Below are positions 12,019 to 22,052 of a stretch of 64,000 bases of DNA, piece by piece; the first letter of the stretch is position 1; each line of letters opens with the position of its first letter. A program made the position numbers and the translations under genes. This DNA comes from Paracoccaceae bacterium (GTDB lineage Bacteria > Pseudomonadota > Alphaproteobacteria > Rhodobacterales > Rhodobacteraceae). The notes beneath the pieces were generated by a model, which was given only the letters and a program-made list of their open reading frames with translations, did no database searches and was not told the DNA's origin. The stretch lies in NCBI GenBank assembly GCA_014323795.1, contig JACONK010000001.1, positions 108,199 through 172,198 on the forward strand, given 5' to 3'.

Positions 12019-12172
12019 GGCGGGATCCTTCAAATTTATGCCGAAGATGCAAGGATTTGATGCTGACAAAAGAAATCTTTCCTGGGTCACATATATTGAC
12101 TAATGTTAACTGCAAAAGCGCACCTGAAAAACCAGTCATTTGGTGCAGGTTAAGCTATCGGGAGAAGGTTTG

Positions 12173-15100
12173 ATGTCAACCCCGAAGGTTTCGCTAAATG
12201 ATCGCTATGATCTTTCGAAAAAATATGTACTCCTGAACGGGACGCAGGCCCTGGTGCGCGTCATGCTGGCCCAGAAGGTGCGTGACACGGTCGCCGGGCT
12301 GAATACCGCAGGCTATGTGACCGGCTATCGCGGCTCCCCGCTCGGTGCGGTGGATATGCAGATGGGCCAGGCAAAGACCGAACTTGATGCGGCAGATATT
12401 ATCTTCCAATCCGGTTTGAACGAAGACCTTGCTGCCACCGCACTGTGGGGGGCCCAACAAGCGGAACTGCGGGGCGAGGGGAAATACGACGGGGTTTTCG
12501 GGCTTTGGTACGGCAAAGGCCCTGGCGTTGATCGGTCCGGTGATGTCTTTCGGCATGCCAATATGGCCGGAACCAGCACCCACGGAGGTGTGATCGCCTG
12601 TATGGGTGATGATCACACCGGCGAAAGCTCCACTGTGCTGCACCAGTCCGAATTCGCATTTGTGGACGCCATGATACCGATTCTGTCGCCTGCGGGTGTG
12701 CAGGAAATTCTTGATTTCGGTGCCTATGGCTACGCACTTAGCCGGTATTCCGGCTGCTGGGTGGGGTTGAAATGCGTCAAAGACACGACGGAAGCCACGG
12801 CGGTCGTTGATGCGGATCCGCATCGGATACAGATCAGGATACCAACCGATTTCGCCATGCCGCCCGACGGGCTGAACATTCGCATCGCAGACCAACCCCC
12901 CGCACAGGAGGCGCGGCTCCACGACTATAAGCGTTTCGCAGCAGAGGCGTTTGCGCGGGCTAATGGGCTCGACAAGCGCATGTACGGCAAACCGGGCGCG
13001 AGGATAGGCATTGTGAGCGCGGGAAAGAATTGGCTCGATACGCGACACGCGCTTGATCTTCTGGGGATAGATGCGGCGGCGGCGGAACGGCTTGGCATCA
13101 CCACGTATAAGATCGCGATGACCTGGCCACTCGACATGAAGAGTTTTCATGAATGGGCAGAGGGACTGGGGCTGATAATCTGCGTGGAAGAGAAGCGCAA
13201 GCTTCTGGAAGTGCAGATCAAGGAGGCGATTTTTGATGATCGCCTCGGGTGCCGAGTGGTCGGCTGGAAACATGACCGCCGCAAGGACGAAACAGTTTTC
13301 AGCGTAAAAGCTGCGCTGGAACCGGTTCAGATCGCAATAAAAATTGCGATGCTTCTGGGTGAAGAGGGTATTACCACAGATGTGATCACTGACCGCGTGG
13401 CCGGGTTGAATGCCGCCGTTGCGGGTGACAACGCCGAAGACATCGCTATACGTACGCCGTGGTTTTGTTCCGGCTGCCCGCATAACTCCTCGACCAGGGT
13501 GCCGGAAGGATCCCGTGCCTATGCGGGTATCGGCTGTCACTACATGGCCCAGTGGATGGACCGGGATACGCTCGGCTTCACCCACATGGGGGCGGAAGGT
13601 GCGAACTGGATCGGGGAGAGCCTTTTTTCCAGGCGCGATCATATGTTCCAGAACCTCGGCGACGGAACCTACAACCACTCCGGTGTACAGGCGATCCGCG
13701 CGGCCATTGCGGCGGGAACAAATATCACCTACAAGATACTCTTCAACGACGCGGTTGCAATGACCGGCGGTCAGCAGAACGACGGAAACCTGACGGCCCA
13801 GAAGATCGCCCGCGAAGTGCAGGCCATGGGCGTGAAAACCATCGCTTTTGTCTATGATGAAAAAGAAGCTGTCAACCTGGATGATGTGCCCGCAGGCGTG
13901 ACCATGCACGAACGGGCGGAACTGATGGCGGTACAGGAATGTCTGGCAAAGACGCCGGGCGTGTCGGTGCTGATATACGTCCAGACCTGCGCATCGGAAA
14001 AGCGGCGGCGGCGCAAGCGTGGGCTTTTCCCGGACCCGGACACGCACATGATGATTAACCCGGAGATCTGCGAAGGCTGCGGCGACTGCGGGGTGCAGTC
14101 AAACTGTGTGTCGATTTTGCCGCTGGAAACTGAACTGGGGCGTAAACGAACCATTGATCAGTCTACCTGCAACCAGGACTACAGTTGCGCCAACGGCTTT
14201 TGTCCGTCCTTTGTCAGCATATATGGTGGCAAGCCGAGGCAACGCGCCGCCAGCGGCATTGAACTGCCGAACCTGCCGGATCCGGCGTTGCCGGTGATTG
14301 ACGGCACCCATAACCTGGTCATTACCGGGGTCGGCGGTACTGGCGTTGTGACCGTCGGTGCCGTGCTGGCACAGGCCGCCCATATTGATGGCAAAGGCGT
14401 TGGCGTGATGGAGATGGCAGGCCTCGCCCAAAAGGGGGGTGCGGTGCATATCCACTGTCGCTTGGCGGAAAAACCGCAGGATATTAGCGCGGTACGCGTG
14501 GCTGTTGGAGAGGCGCATGGTGTCATCGGCTGTGACCTTGTGGTCACAGCGGGGGCCAAAACGCTGGGCCTTATGGCCCGCAGGCGCACGAGGGTCGTGT
14601 GCAACAGTCACCAAATCGTAACCGGCGACTTTACCCGAGACGGCAGCTTCACCCTGCCGGCGGGTCGGCTGCAGGTGGCTGTGGAAGGCCGCGTCGGGTC
14701 TGAGGATACGGTGTTTCTGGATGCGACCGGGCTGGCGTGCTTCCACCTCGGCGATTCGATCTACACCAACATGCTGATGGTAGGCGCGGCTTGGCAGAAC
14801 GGGTTGATCCCATTGACCCGAGCAGCCATCCTGCAAGCGGTGGCGATGAACGGCACCGCTGTAGCAGGCAACCGGTGCGCTTTTGAGCTGGGCCGCTGGG
14901 CCGCTGCTTTTCCGGAAGACGCGGCAGATATCCTGCGGCCCAGGGTTTTTGCGTTGCCGACCTCGCAGGAAGAAAAAATCCGCAACCGGGCGGCGCGGTT
15001 GGAGGCCTATCAGAACAAGGCCTACGCGCAGCGGTACCTTGATTTTCTTGATAGGATAGACGATGCGCAGATAAAGGATGCTGCGCTCGGCAGCTACCAC

Positions 15101-15589
15101 AAACTGTTGGCCTATAAGGATGAATATGAGGTCGCCCGACTGCATGTGGAATACACTGAACGTTTGGCGGCGGCGCAGTTTGACGGGGATTTGCGGTTTG
15201 AGTTCCACCTTGCTCCGCCGATTCTGGGCAGCGTGGATGAAAACGGGCGACCCGGGAAGCGCAGGTTTGGCCAGTGGGTGCTGACGCTCTTCCGGATGCT
15301 TGCGAAGATGAAATCCCTGCGCGGCACACCCTTTGACGTCTTTGGCCACACGGCGGAGCGTCGCATGGAGCGCGCATTGATTGCCGAGTTCGAGCGGGAT
15401 ATGGAAGAGATACTGGGTGGTCTGAACGCAGCCACGCACGGAATCGCGGTTGAACTGGCACGGTTGCCGCAAGACATCAAAGGCTATGGCCCGGTCAAGC
15501 AACAGAATGCCCTGGCGGTGGCCAAACGGCGGGAGGAATTGTTGGCGGCATTCCGTGCGGGCGGTGTCAATGCGACGGCGGCGGAATGA
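12173..15589 (+). CDS. ior: Indolepyruvate ferredoxin oxidoreductase, fused single-chain form
   Basis: Oxidative decarboxylation of aryl- or branched-chain 2-oxoacids to acyl-CoA, using thiamine diphosphate and iron-sulfur clusters. At 1138 residues this is the fused alpha+beta form common in Proteobacteria. An N-terminal pyrimidine-type domain (YVTGYRGSPLGAVD) is followed by a TPP region with FCSGCPHNSSTRVPEG and GADGANW-like MGAEGANWIGE. A cysteine-rich segment CEGCGDCGVQSNC with a further CNQDYSCANGFC follows at about 625-690. The C-terminal gamma-type domain has GVGGTGVVTVGAVLAQ and LAQKGGAVHIH. ATG at 12173 follows GGAGAAGG. The LysR gene is divergent. Confidence 0.92.
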   Translation: MSTPKVSLNDRYDLSKKYVLLNGTQALVRVMLAQKVRDTVAGLNTAGYVTGYRGSPLGAVDMQMGQAKTELDAADIIFQSGLNEDLAATALWGAQQAELRGEGKYDGVFGLWYGKGPGVDRSGDVFRHANMAGTSTHGGVIACMGDDHTGESSTVLHQSEFAFVDAMIPILSPAGVQEILDFGAYGYALSRYSGCWVGLKCVKDTTEATAVVDADPHRIQIRIPTDFAMPPDGLNIRIADQPPAQEARLHDYKRFAAEAFARANGLDKRMYGKPGARIGIVSAGKNWLDTRHALDLLGIDAAAAERLGITTYKIAMTWPLDMKSFHEWAEGLGLIICVEEKRKLLEVQIKEAIFDDRLGCRVVGWKHDRRKDETVFSVKAALEPVQIAIKIAMLLGEEGITTDVITDRVAGLNAAVAGDNAEDIAIRTPWFCSGCPHNSSTRVPEGSRAYAGIGCHYMAQWMDRDTLGFTHMGAEGANWIGESLFSRRDHMFQNLGDGTYNHSGVQAIRAAIAAGTNITYKILFNDAVAMTGGQQNDGNLTAQKIAREVQAMGVKTIAFVYDEKEAVNLDDVPAGVTMHERAELMAVQECLAKTPGVSVLIYVQTCASEKRRRRKRGLFPDPDTHMMINPEICEGCGDCGVQSNCVSILPLETELGRKRTIDQSTCNQDYSCANGFCPSFVSIYGGKPRQRAASGIELPNLPDPALPVIDGTHNLVITGVGGTGVVTVGAVLAQAAHIDGKGVGVMEMAGLAQKGGAVHIHCRLAEKPQDISAVRVAVGEAHGVIGCDLVVTAGAKTLGLMARRRTRVVCNSHQIVTGDFTRDGSFTLPAGRLQVAVEGRVGSEDTVFLDATGLACFHLGDSIYTNMLMVGAAWQNGLIPLTRAAILQAVAMNGTAVAGNRCAFELGRWAAAFPEDAADILRPRVFALPTSQEEKIRNRAARLEAYQNKAYAQRYLDFLDRIDDAQIKDAALGSYHKLLAYKDEYEVARLHVEYTERLAAAQFDGDLRFEFHLAPPILGSVDENGRPGKRRFGQWVLTLFRMLAKMKSLRGTPFDVFGHTAERRMERALIAEFERDMEEILGGLNAATHGIAVELARLPQDIKGYGPVKQQNALAVAKRREELLAAFRAGGVNATAAE

Positions 15590-15850
15590 CCCCCGGCGAG
15601 CGGTGGCGGAGGTCGCTGCCCAGGTGCCGTGGAACAGTTCTGCCTGACTGGTGTTTTTCTGACAAATCCACAATGGTGTCGCACCGGAATACCCCGATAT
15701 TACGACTGGTTATGCCCAGGTGCTGACCTTGATCCGGGTGCCCTGGAGCCATGGCGTGATGGTCATGGAAAACAGGTTCGGCGACATCATGCTGAACCCC
15801 GTTGCCGGACCCGCGCACAAACCTGTGTGTCGGGTGTGGCGCAAAAATCT

Positions 15851-16583
15851 TTAGACTGTGTAGTTCAACCCCAAGCGTCCGCCGTCGATACAGATCGTTT
15901 CGCCGGTTATGTAAGATGCCTTGTCAGAGGCCAGGAAAGTCACAACATCGCCGACTTCCCGCGCCGTGCCCATACGTTGCAGGGGTGTGCGGGACATGGC
16001 GGTTTTCAGGGCTTCCGGGTTGGTGTTCACGCTTGCCATCATTTCTGTATCTATGGAACCGGGGCCCACGGCGTTCACGCGGATGCCGTGCGGGGCAAGG
16101 GCCAGCGGTGCCGCCCTTGTCAGCTGCATGACGCCCGCCCTGGATGCGCAACAGGCCGGCACAGACGGGATCGCCACCAGCGCGTTTGTGGAAGACATGT
16201 TCACGATCGCCCTGCCTTTGCCCGCCACGATTATGGATTTTGCAGCCCGTTGCGTGGCCGGAAAGACACCGATCAGATTGATAGTGATCACCCGTTGGAA
16301 ATCTGCAGGCCCGTAGTCGAGAAAATCCCCCTGCATTGTTCACCAGCACGTTGATCGGGCCGGATTCCTGCTCAATCCGATCAAAGGGCGCACCAACGTC
16401 CGCGGCATTGCCCATGTCGCAGGCATAGGCCCTGGCGGTAAGCCGGTCGGCAGTTTTGACCAGTTTTTCACCATTGGTATCCACTAGGACAAGCTGTTTG
16501 CCATCTTCGGCAATGGCCCGGGCGCAGGCCTCCCCGATGCCCTGTGCGCCGCCTGCGATAACTGAAACGGGTGCGTCTGCCAT
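15851..16583 (-). pseudogene. SDR-family oxidoreductase, frameshifted
   Basis: Starting at ATG 16583 (MADAPVSVIAGGAQGIGEAC) the frame encodes the Rossmann nucleotide-binding site GGAQGIG and the NNAG motif (VLVNNAG). The reading then has to shift frame near 16327-16331, a run of five C on the plus strand. In the second frame it continues DYGPADFQRVITINLIGVF, NMSSTNALVAIP, NAVGPGSIDTEM and the C-terminal ITGETICIDGG. Removing one base from that run restores a normal SDR of about 244 residues. The expected catalytic Tyr-x3-Lys is not obvious: the region reads VPACCASRAGVMQL. It could be a true pseudogene or a homopolymer sequencing error. The substrate is unknown. Confidence 0.8.
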
Positions 16584-16966
16584 AATGAAACCCCCGAATA
16601 TCTGTGGCCGCCGGCCAGTTGGCTGCAGCAATGCATCCTGGCACAACAGCGGTCAACACGGCCTGTCCCGGGGGTGTGCGCACCCGTGCACTGCGGAGCT
16701 GATGGTGTGGCCGCAGTCATTCCGGGGGCGGGCAGTGCGCCAGTGGCCGGGATGATTCGGTTCTCGCCCGGCCCTTGTATATGGCGCGGGGGTGTGGTTC
16801 GCGTACCTGCGCACGACCTTTGGCCCTGCGCCTTCGGGCGATACTGCGGCCCAGGTCGCCGCTTGTGGTCGGTGCGGTTGAGTGTGATGCCCCAGGGTTC
16901 GGCCAGGCGGACCCCCGGAGGCTTCCGGTCATTTGCGGGTGGTAAAAACAGAGGATTTATCAGCTA
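16584..16966. other. Intergenic region without recognised gene
   Basis: About 380 bases between the SDR start and the mtkB stop, both minus strand. Short open frames are present but none has a family motif or a good start. I see no strong terminator or promoter. Confidence 0.5.
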
Positions 16967-17857
16967 TCACGCGGCCTGCTGCATGACTCTGGCAATAGTT
17001 TCGCCGATTTGGGACGGGTGTTCGGAAACTGTGACGCCGGCGGCGGAGAGTATCTCCACCTTCTCTGCCGCACTTTCGCCGAAGGCCGAGATGATGGCAC
17101 CCGCGTGGCCCATGGTGCGGCCCTTGGGTGCCGTCAGACCGGCGACATAGGCCACCACGGGTTTTGTCACATGGTTGCGGATGTATTCTGCGGCCTCTGC
17201 CTCCTGCGGGCCACCGATTTCGCCGATCATGCAGATGACCCTGGTTTCATCATCAGCCTGGAATTGCTCCAGGATGTCCCTGAAGGATGATCCGTTGATC
17301 GGATCGCCGCCGATGCCGACGGATGTGGAAACGCCGATTCCGCGTTCTTTTAATTGGCTCGCTGCCTCGTATCCGAGCGTCCCTGACCGGCTAACGATGC
17401 CCACCGGGCCCTGCTGATAGATATGGCCCGGCATGATGCCCAGCAGCGCTTTGCCCGGGGATATCGTGCCCGCGCAGTTTGGTCCGGTCAGCACCATGCG
17501 ACGCCCTTTGGGGTAGCGGTACATGTAACGCTTCACACTGATCATATCCTGGGCCGGTATGCCGTCGGTAATGCAAACGCAGTAGCGAATGCCCCCGTCG
17601 GCGGCTTCCATGATGCTGTCAGCCGCGAAAGGGGGCGGGACAAAGATAAGAGAAGCTTCGGCACCTGTGGCTTCCACTGCTTCTTTTGCCGTGTTGAATA
17701 CCGGCACACCTTCAACTGTCTCTCCGCCCTTGCCGGGAACCACGCCGCCAACGACTTTTGTACCGTATTCAAGCATGTCCCTGGTGTGGAAACGTGCCAT
17801 TTTGCCGGTGATGCCCTGCACGATGACCCTGGTATCGTGATCGAGAAAGATGCTCAT
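16967..17857 (-). CDS. mtkB: Malate--CoA ligase (malate thiokinase) alpha subunit, succinyl-CoA synthetase family
   Basis: CoA-binding and phosphohistidine subunit of an ATP-dependent acyl-CoA ligase. The 296-residue protein ([18 protein letters not shown]) has [35 protein letters not shown] and the phospho-acceptor region [11 protein letters not shown]. The companion beta subunit overlaps by 4 bases. Succinyl-CoA ligase and malate-CoA ligase share this fold. I favour malate-CoA ligase because sgaA lies in the same operon and mcl is divergent next to it, which together convert malate to malyl-CoA and then glyoxylate plus acetyl-CoA. Sequence alone does not exclude sucD. Confidence 0.82.
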   Translation of the reverse strand: MSIFLDHDTRVIVQGITGKMARFHTRDMLEYGTKVVGGVVPGKGGETVEGVPVFNTAKEAVEATGAEASLIFVPPPFAADSIMEAADGGIRYCVCITDGIPAQDMISVKRYMYRYPKGRRMVLTGPNCAGTISPGKALLGIMPGHIYQQGPVGIVSRSGTLGYEAASQLKERGIGVSTSVGIGGDPINGSSFRDILEQFQADDETRVICMIGEIGGPQEAEAAEYIRNHVTKPVVAYVAGLTAPKGRTMGHAGAIISAFGESAAEKVEILSAAGVTVSEHPSQIGETIARVMQQAA

Positions 17858-19053
17858 GAGACAGACCTCTTTGTATCCCTTTGAGATATATCGTTTTTCC
17901 ATGCGCCCACGGCGCGTTCGGCGGCTTCCGTCAGGGTATTGGCCCGGATGATGGGCAGCCCGGACCCGGCGAGGATATTTTGACCTTCATCCACGTTGTT
18001 TCCGGCGAGCCGTACGATCACAGGTACGTTCAGCTGAACCTCTTGCAAAGCCTGTACGACACCCTTTGCGACCCAGTCACAGCGATTGATGCCCGCGAAG
18101 ATATTCACCAGCACCGCACCCACGTTCCTGTCGGACATGACAAGGCGAAAGGCCTTTGCTACCCTTTCAGGGGTTGCGCCGCCACCGATGTCGAGGAAGT
18201 TCGCAGGCTCGCCGCCCGCCAGTTTGATCGTGTCCATCGTCGCCATGGCGAGCCCTGCACCGTTCACGATGCAGCCGATATCGCCTTCCAGTCCGACGTA
18301 GTTTAGCCCCCGGTCCGCCGCCCGCGCCTCCCGCGGGTCTTCCTGCGATTTGTCACGCAGCTCTGCCACCTGCGGATGGCGGAAAAGGGCATTGCTGTCA
18401 AAAGTCATCTTCGCGTCGAGCGCGAGCACGTGGTCATCGCCGGTTACGACAAGCGGATTAATTTCCACCATCGTGGCGTCGAGTTCTGTAAACGCACGGT
18501 AGCAGCCCTGCATGGTGCGGACCATCTGCTGGATCAGCTTCGGCTCAACACCCAGCCGGAACGCGATTTCACGACACTGGAATTCCTGCAGGCCGACAGC
18601 TGGCTCAACAATGGAGCGTACGATGCTGTCGGGTTTTTCGGCAGATATATCCTCGATCTCCACCCCGCCCTCGGCACTTGCGACGATCATTACGCGCTGG
18701 CTGGAACGGTCGAGAACAAAACCGAGGTAGAACTCGCGTTCAATCGGTACGGCACCCTCGACATAGATCCGATAGATGCCTTTGCCTTCCGGCCCGGTCT
18801 GGTGTGTGACGAGCTTGCGGCCAAACATTTTCTCGCAGGCCCGCTCAATCTCCCGATCACTTTTACAGAAGCTGACACCGCCCGCCTTGCCCCGGCCCCC
18901 GGTGTGAACCTGGGCCTTCACAACCCATCTTTCGCCGCCGATTTCGCGTGCACGGTATGCGGCTTGTTCGGGGGAATAGGCGAGCGCACCCGGAGGCACG
19001 GCCACACCGAAGCCCGACAGAATTTCTTTGGCCTGATATTCGTGGATATCCAT
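17854..19053 (-). CDS. mtkA: Malate--CoA ligase beta subunit, succinyl-CoA synthetase family
   Basis: ATP-grasp subunit of the ligase, 399 residues, the usual length for SucC/MtkA. It starts [20 protein letters not shown], has the ATP-grasp lysine region [18 protein letters not shown], the metal-binding [21 protein letters not shown] and the glycine-rich loop [13 protein letters not shown]. It begins 26 bases after the sgaA stop and overlaps mtkB by 4 bases (ATGA), giving the order sgaA-mtkA-mtkB on the minus strand. The malate preference is inferred from the neighbourhood. Confidence 0.82.
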   Translation of the reverse strand: MDIHEYQAKEILSGFGVAVPPGALAYSPEQAAYRAREIGGERWVVKAQVHTGGRGKAGGVSFCKSDREIERACEKMFGRKLVTHQTGPEGKGIYRIYVEGAVPIEREFYLGFVLDRSSQRVMIVASAEGGVEIEDISAEKPDSIVRSIVEPAVGLQEFQCREIAFRLGVEPKLIQQMVRTMQGCYRAFTELDATMVEINPLVVTGDDHVLALDAKMTFDSNALFRHPQVAELRDKSQEDPREARAADRGLNYVGLEGDIGCIVNGAGLAMATMDTIKLAGGEPANFLDIGGGATPERVAKAFRLVMSDRNVGAVLVNIFAGINRCDWVAKGVVQALQEVQLNVPVIVRLAGNNVDEGQNILAGSGLPIIRANTLTEAAERAVGAWKNDISQRDTKRSVS

Positions 19054-19079
19054 GGTTTGGGAACCTCTTGCCCCGGGAT

Positions 19080-20324
19080 TTATTCCGCTGCGACAGATTG
19101 GCCGTAGCGGCGATTCAGAATGGAGTCGATCACGTCCTGGTCGGCCTGCCCGCCGAGGTCGCGGATAGCCTGGGCAAAACGGTTGACGATGTTGGTGACC
19201 GCATCGCGGTTTAGCTGGTTGAGTATGCCGATACGCACCTGCACAGGCTCGCCAAGTGTCGGCCAGATGCCGAAGTTCCGGGCGCGGCAGTGCTGCACAA
19301 GCTCCATTTCGCGGCCACGCAGGTTACCCGGCAGGTCAAGGACGACCAGAGACGTCATGTTGGATGTCACTTTGCAGCCGATCGCCTCCACCGCTTCGCG
19401 AAGGACGCTTTCGTGTGTTTCGTATGATTGGGCGCGGTCGGCGATACCTTGTTCCAGCGTCAGGCGCAGGGATTCATGGAAGGCGGCAACAGCATAGGCG
19501 GAATGGGTGCGGTGATAAGTGCCTTTTTCGACGTCTTTTCCTTCGACGATACCCCAGTGGCGGGCCTCAAAGATCGGGTGGTTGGCGTAGGCATAAGCCC
19601 CGTGCGCCTTAAGTTCGTCAATGTAAGCGTCAGTGAAACTGACCGGCGCGTAGGTAAGGGGCAGGCAGCAGATGCCTTTTTGCGGGCAGGAGGCCCAACC
19701 GGCCACACCCGGATAGTCGTCGATGCGGAAATCGGCCACGCCGAGGGAGGATACCGCATCTACCAGGCCCAGAACGCCGTGGCGCTCACAGGCGTCGGAG
19801 AAACCCCGGATGTCGTTAATCCGGCCAGAACCCGTTTCCCAGTGGGCCATCAGGGCCCATTTCGGTTTGTGCTCAGCCAGCGCATCTTCTACAGCCTGCG
19901 CGTCAACGGAAGATCCGTGGGGTATTTCCACCACGATGACAGAGGCGGTTTGCGGGTTTATCGGGTTGGCGGCCATCTCTTCTTTCGTGGCTGCGCGGAT
20001 GCGCAGGGACAGGGCATCGATGCCTGAAAATGTGCCGTTGGCGAAGGCCACAACCTTATCGCCGGGCATAACCGCGGACACCATGGCGTCAAGCCCGGAC
20101 CAGCCAGTGCCTGCCACGCCAAAGGTGTGGATGTTATCGGTGCCCCAGATATGACGCAGCATGTGTTTGCATTCTACCATACCGCGGAGCACGTCCGGCT
20201 GCATGTGGTCCGCCACGCCTGCTGCGGCGAAGCGGGCGAGCACACGGGCATCAGTATTACCCGGACCTGGGCCTGCTGCCAGTGTTTCGGGGATTTCGAG
20301 TTGTGGGAAAATTGCTGCGGTCAT
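19080..20324 (-). CDS. sgaA: Serine--glyoxylate aminotransferase (class V, PLP)
   Basis: PLP enzyme expected to convert glyoxylate plus serine to glycine plus hydroxypyruvate. The protein has 414 residues from ATG 20324 ([20 protein letters not shown]). It carries the class V fold: an LVDAVSSLG stretch with the PLP-binding aspartate, and [11 protein letters not shown], where the lysine should form the Schiff base. The same fold serves alanine- or aspartate-glyoxylate aminotransferases; the mtkAB and mcl neighbours make a serine-cycle role the best reading. An upstream in-frame ATG at 20504 would add 60 residues that do not look like this family. Confidence 0.82.
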   Translation of the reverse strand: MTAAIFPQLEIPETLAAGPGPGNTDARVLARFAAAGVADHMQPDVLRGMVECKHMLRHIWGTDNIHTFGVAGTGWSGLDAMVSAVMPGDKVVAFANGTFSGIDALSLRIRAATKEEMAANPINPQTASVIVVEIPHGSSVDAQAVEDALAEHKPKWALMAHWETGSGRINDIRGFSDACERHGVLGLVDAVSSLGVADFRIDDYPGVAGWASCPQKGICCLPLTYAPVSFTDAYIDELKAHGAYAYANHPIFEARHWGIVEGKDVEKGTYHRTHSAYAVAAFHESLRLTLEQGIADRAQSYETHESVLREAVEAIGCKVTSNMTSLVVLDLPGNLRGREMELVQHCRARNFGIWPTLGEPVQVRIGILNQLNRDAVTNIVNRFAQAIRDLGGQADQDVIDSILNRRYGQSVAAE

Positions 20325-20547
20325 GGTGTAGCTCTCCGATGATGCAATTCTGGTTTGTGTCGGTATTGCCGGGGCTGTACGCCCTGACAACCTCCCTTGC
20401 TTTTGGGTATCCAAATTGGGTGGTAAAAAACTACCCGCTATGGCATGTATCCTGTTGTATGCCGAATTATACTGCTCCAAACAGGCATGTTTTACGGTTT
20501 TCAACCGGAAATTGTTTTTTTGGAAAAACGAATCGACTGATCAAATC
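20325..20547. promoter_or_regulatory. Start of the divergent gap between sgaA and mcl
   Basis: Segment upstream of sgaA (-), before the decayed receiver gene that leads to mcl (+). It is AT-richer than its surroundings, with A/T runs around 20420-20530, as expected for a promoter region. I cannot assign a specific minus-strand promoter. Confidence 0.4.
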
Positions 20548-20850
20548 ATGCTCACGGACAGCAATCCGCTGGTGCTGAGTGCCATGTACGAGAATTTTTG
20601 AGCGTGATTCGCGGTTTTCGGTCGTGGCGACAACAGCCGCGGCGGAGGATTTTTTTTGAGCACGGTGATGCGTGTACCGGTGGATATCGGCGTGATCGAC
20701 TGGAACCTGCGGGTCATCGGCGGTGCCGGGCTGCTCGGGGTGCTGCGCGAACAATCCGGTCTGCTACGGCTGGTGATTTATGGGGATGCCACCGGCGATG
20801 TGCCGCGTCAGGCCCCGGGCGCGGGCAATTGCGTTTTACTATGCCTCTCG
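20548..20850 (+). pseudogene. Decayed response-regulator receiver domain
   Basis: Three consecutive reading frames give one receiver-like chain. MLTDSNPLVLSAMYEN comes from 20548; FERDSRFSVVATTAAAEDF follows a shift at a five-T run (about 20597-20601). STVMRVPVDIGVIDWNLRVI follows a second shift at an eight-T run (20650-20657). The last part includes the expected phospho-acceptor region VDIGVIDWNL and VIYGDATGD. One T too many in the first run and two too many in the second would explain the breaks. After about residue 95 the similarity stops, so the DNA-binding half is missing. It sits directly upstream of mcl and may once have regulated the C1/C2 genes. Confidence 0.65.
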
Positions 20851-20874
20851 CTTTTCGGATGGTGGTTAAATTGC

Positions 20875-20898
20875 GCGGTGTACATTGGTGAGCATAAA
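20875..20898 (+). promoter_or_regulatory. Possible mcl promoter
   Basis: TAAAAT at about 20893-20898 resembles a -10 box. TTGCGC about 18 bases upstream is a weak -35 match. The mcl ATG is about 70 bases downstream. This is a judgement by eye only. Confidence 0.3.
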
Positions 20899-20967
20899 AT
20901 TTCTTGACTTTCCGCCGTCTCACCCCTCTTTTCGGGCACATTCACGCCGTTAAGGAAAGGGCATCCC

Positions 20968-21942
20968 ATGAGTTTTCATCCCATTGAACAGGCTCCCGGT
21001 CGGCTAAACCGCAGCGAGCTTGCCGTACCCGGCAGCCAGCCGAAAATGTTTGAAAAAGCAGCGAATTCTGACGTTGATGTCATTTTCCTTGATCTGGAAG
21101 ACGCGGTGGCACCGGACGAAAAGGAAGGTGCACGCAAGAATATCATCGCGGCACTCAATGACATCGACTGGGGCAATAAGACTATGTCGGTTCGTATCAA
21201 CGGGCTCGATACCCACTACATGTATCGCGATGTGATCGAGGTGGTGGAGCAGGCGGGCGGACGGCTTGACCTGATCATGATCCCAAAGGTCGGTACGGCG
21301 GCGGATGTTTATGCGCTTGACATGCTGGTAACCCAGATCGAAGCCGCAAAAGGCTATTCCAAGAGGATCGGGTTCGAGCACATCATCGAAACCGCACTCG
21401 GTATGCAAAACGTGCATGAGATCGCCGGGGCGTCAAGGCGTAACGAGTCGCTGCACTTCGGCGTGGCGGACTATGCCGCTTCCACCCGTGCGCGTACGAC
21501 AATTATCGGCGGCGTGAACCCGCATTATGCGGTTCTGACGGACCCGGAGGAGGACGGCAGCCGCGCCACGCATTGGGGCGATATGTGGCATTACGCGCTT
21601 GCCCGCATGGTTGTGGCCGCCCGTGCCAACGGGTTGCGGCCCATCGATGGCCCGTTCGGTGATTTCCAGGATGCCGACGGCTACCGTGCAGCCGCCCGCC
21701 GTGCGGCTGTGCTGGGGTGTGAGGGTAAATGGGCCATCCACCCGAGCCAAATCGCGCTCGCTAACGAGGTTATGAGCCCGTCAGAGGCTGACATCACCAA
21801 AGCCAGGCGCATTCTGGAGGCGATGGCAGAGGCAGAGGCTGCAGGCAAGGGTGCCGTCAGCCTCGATGGGCGGTTGATTGATTACGCCTCCATCCGTCAG
21901 GCGGAGGTTCTGGTGGAAAAGGCCAGGCAGATCGCGGGTTGA
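20968..21942 (+). CDS. mcl: L-malyl-CoA / beta-methylmalyl-CoA lyase
   Basis: HpcH/HpaI-type aldolase (CitE-like TIM barrel) that splits malyl-CoA to acetyl-CoA and glyoxylate. The protein has 324 residues, the usual length. Motifs are LNRSELAVPGSQPKMFEKAA at the N-terminus, VIFLDLEDAVAPDEKEGARK with the metal-binding glutamate/aspartate, MIPKVGTAADV, and GCEGKWAIHPSQIALANEV near residues 255-275. It is divergent from sgaA-mtkAB; with MtkAB it converts malate to glyoxylate plus acetyl-CoA. ATG at 20968 follows AAGGAAAGGG. Confidence 0.92.
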   Translation: MSFHPIEQAPGRLNRSELAVPGSQPKMFEKAANSDVDVIFLDLEDAVAPDEKEGARKNIIAALNDIDWGNKTMSVRINGLDTHYMYRDVIEVVEQAGGRLDLIMIPKVGTAADVYALDMLVTQIEAAKGYSKRIGFEHIIETALGMQNVHEIAGASRRNESLHFGVADYAASTRARTTIIGGVNPHYAVLTDPEEDGSRATHWGDMWHYALARMVVAARANGLRPIDGPFGDFQDADGYRAAARRAAVLGCEGKWAIHPSQIALANEVMSPSEADITKARRILEAMAEAEAAGKGAVSLDGRLIDYASIRQAEVLVEKARQIAG

Positions 21943-22052
21943 ATCCGCTGGTACGCTCTGAACTGCCTGTGTTCTGCCCCTTCCGTTTCCCTTGGGCCGC
22001 GAATCCACCGTGATAACCCAATCTGCAGCGGCTTGGGGGGGCCGATAAGAAA
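21943..22052. other. Start of the mcl-degP gap
   Basis: First part of a roughly 680-base stretch between mcl and degP. It holds no recognised terminator or gene. The rest of the gap contains one doubtful small frame (22053-22448) and an inverted repeat next to degP. Confidence 0.4.

Noticed and set aside
12194..15673. Two long minus-strand frames (617 and 524 codons) opposite the indolepyruvate oxidoreductase gene
   Set aside because: The plus-strand gene has clear motifs over its whole length; the antisense frames have none.
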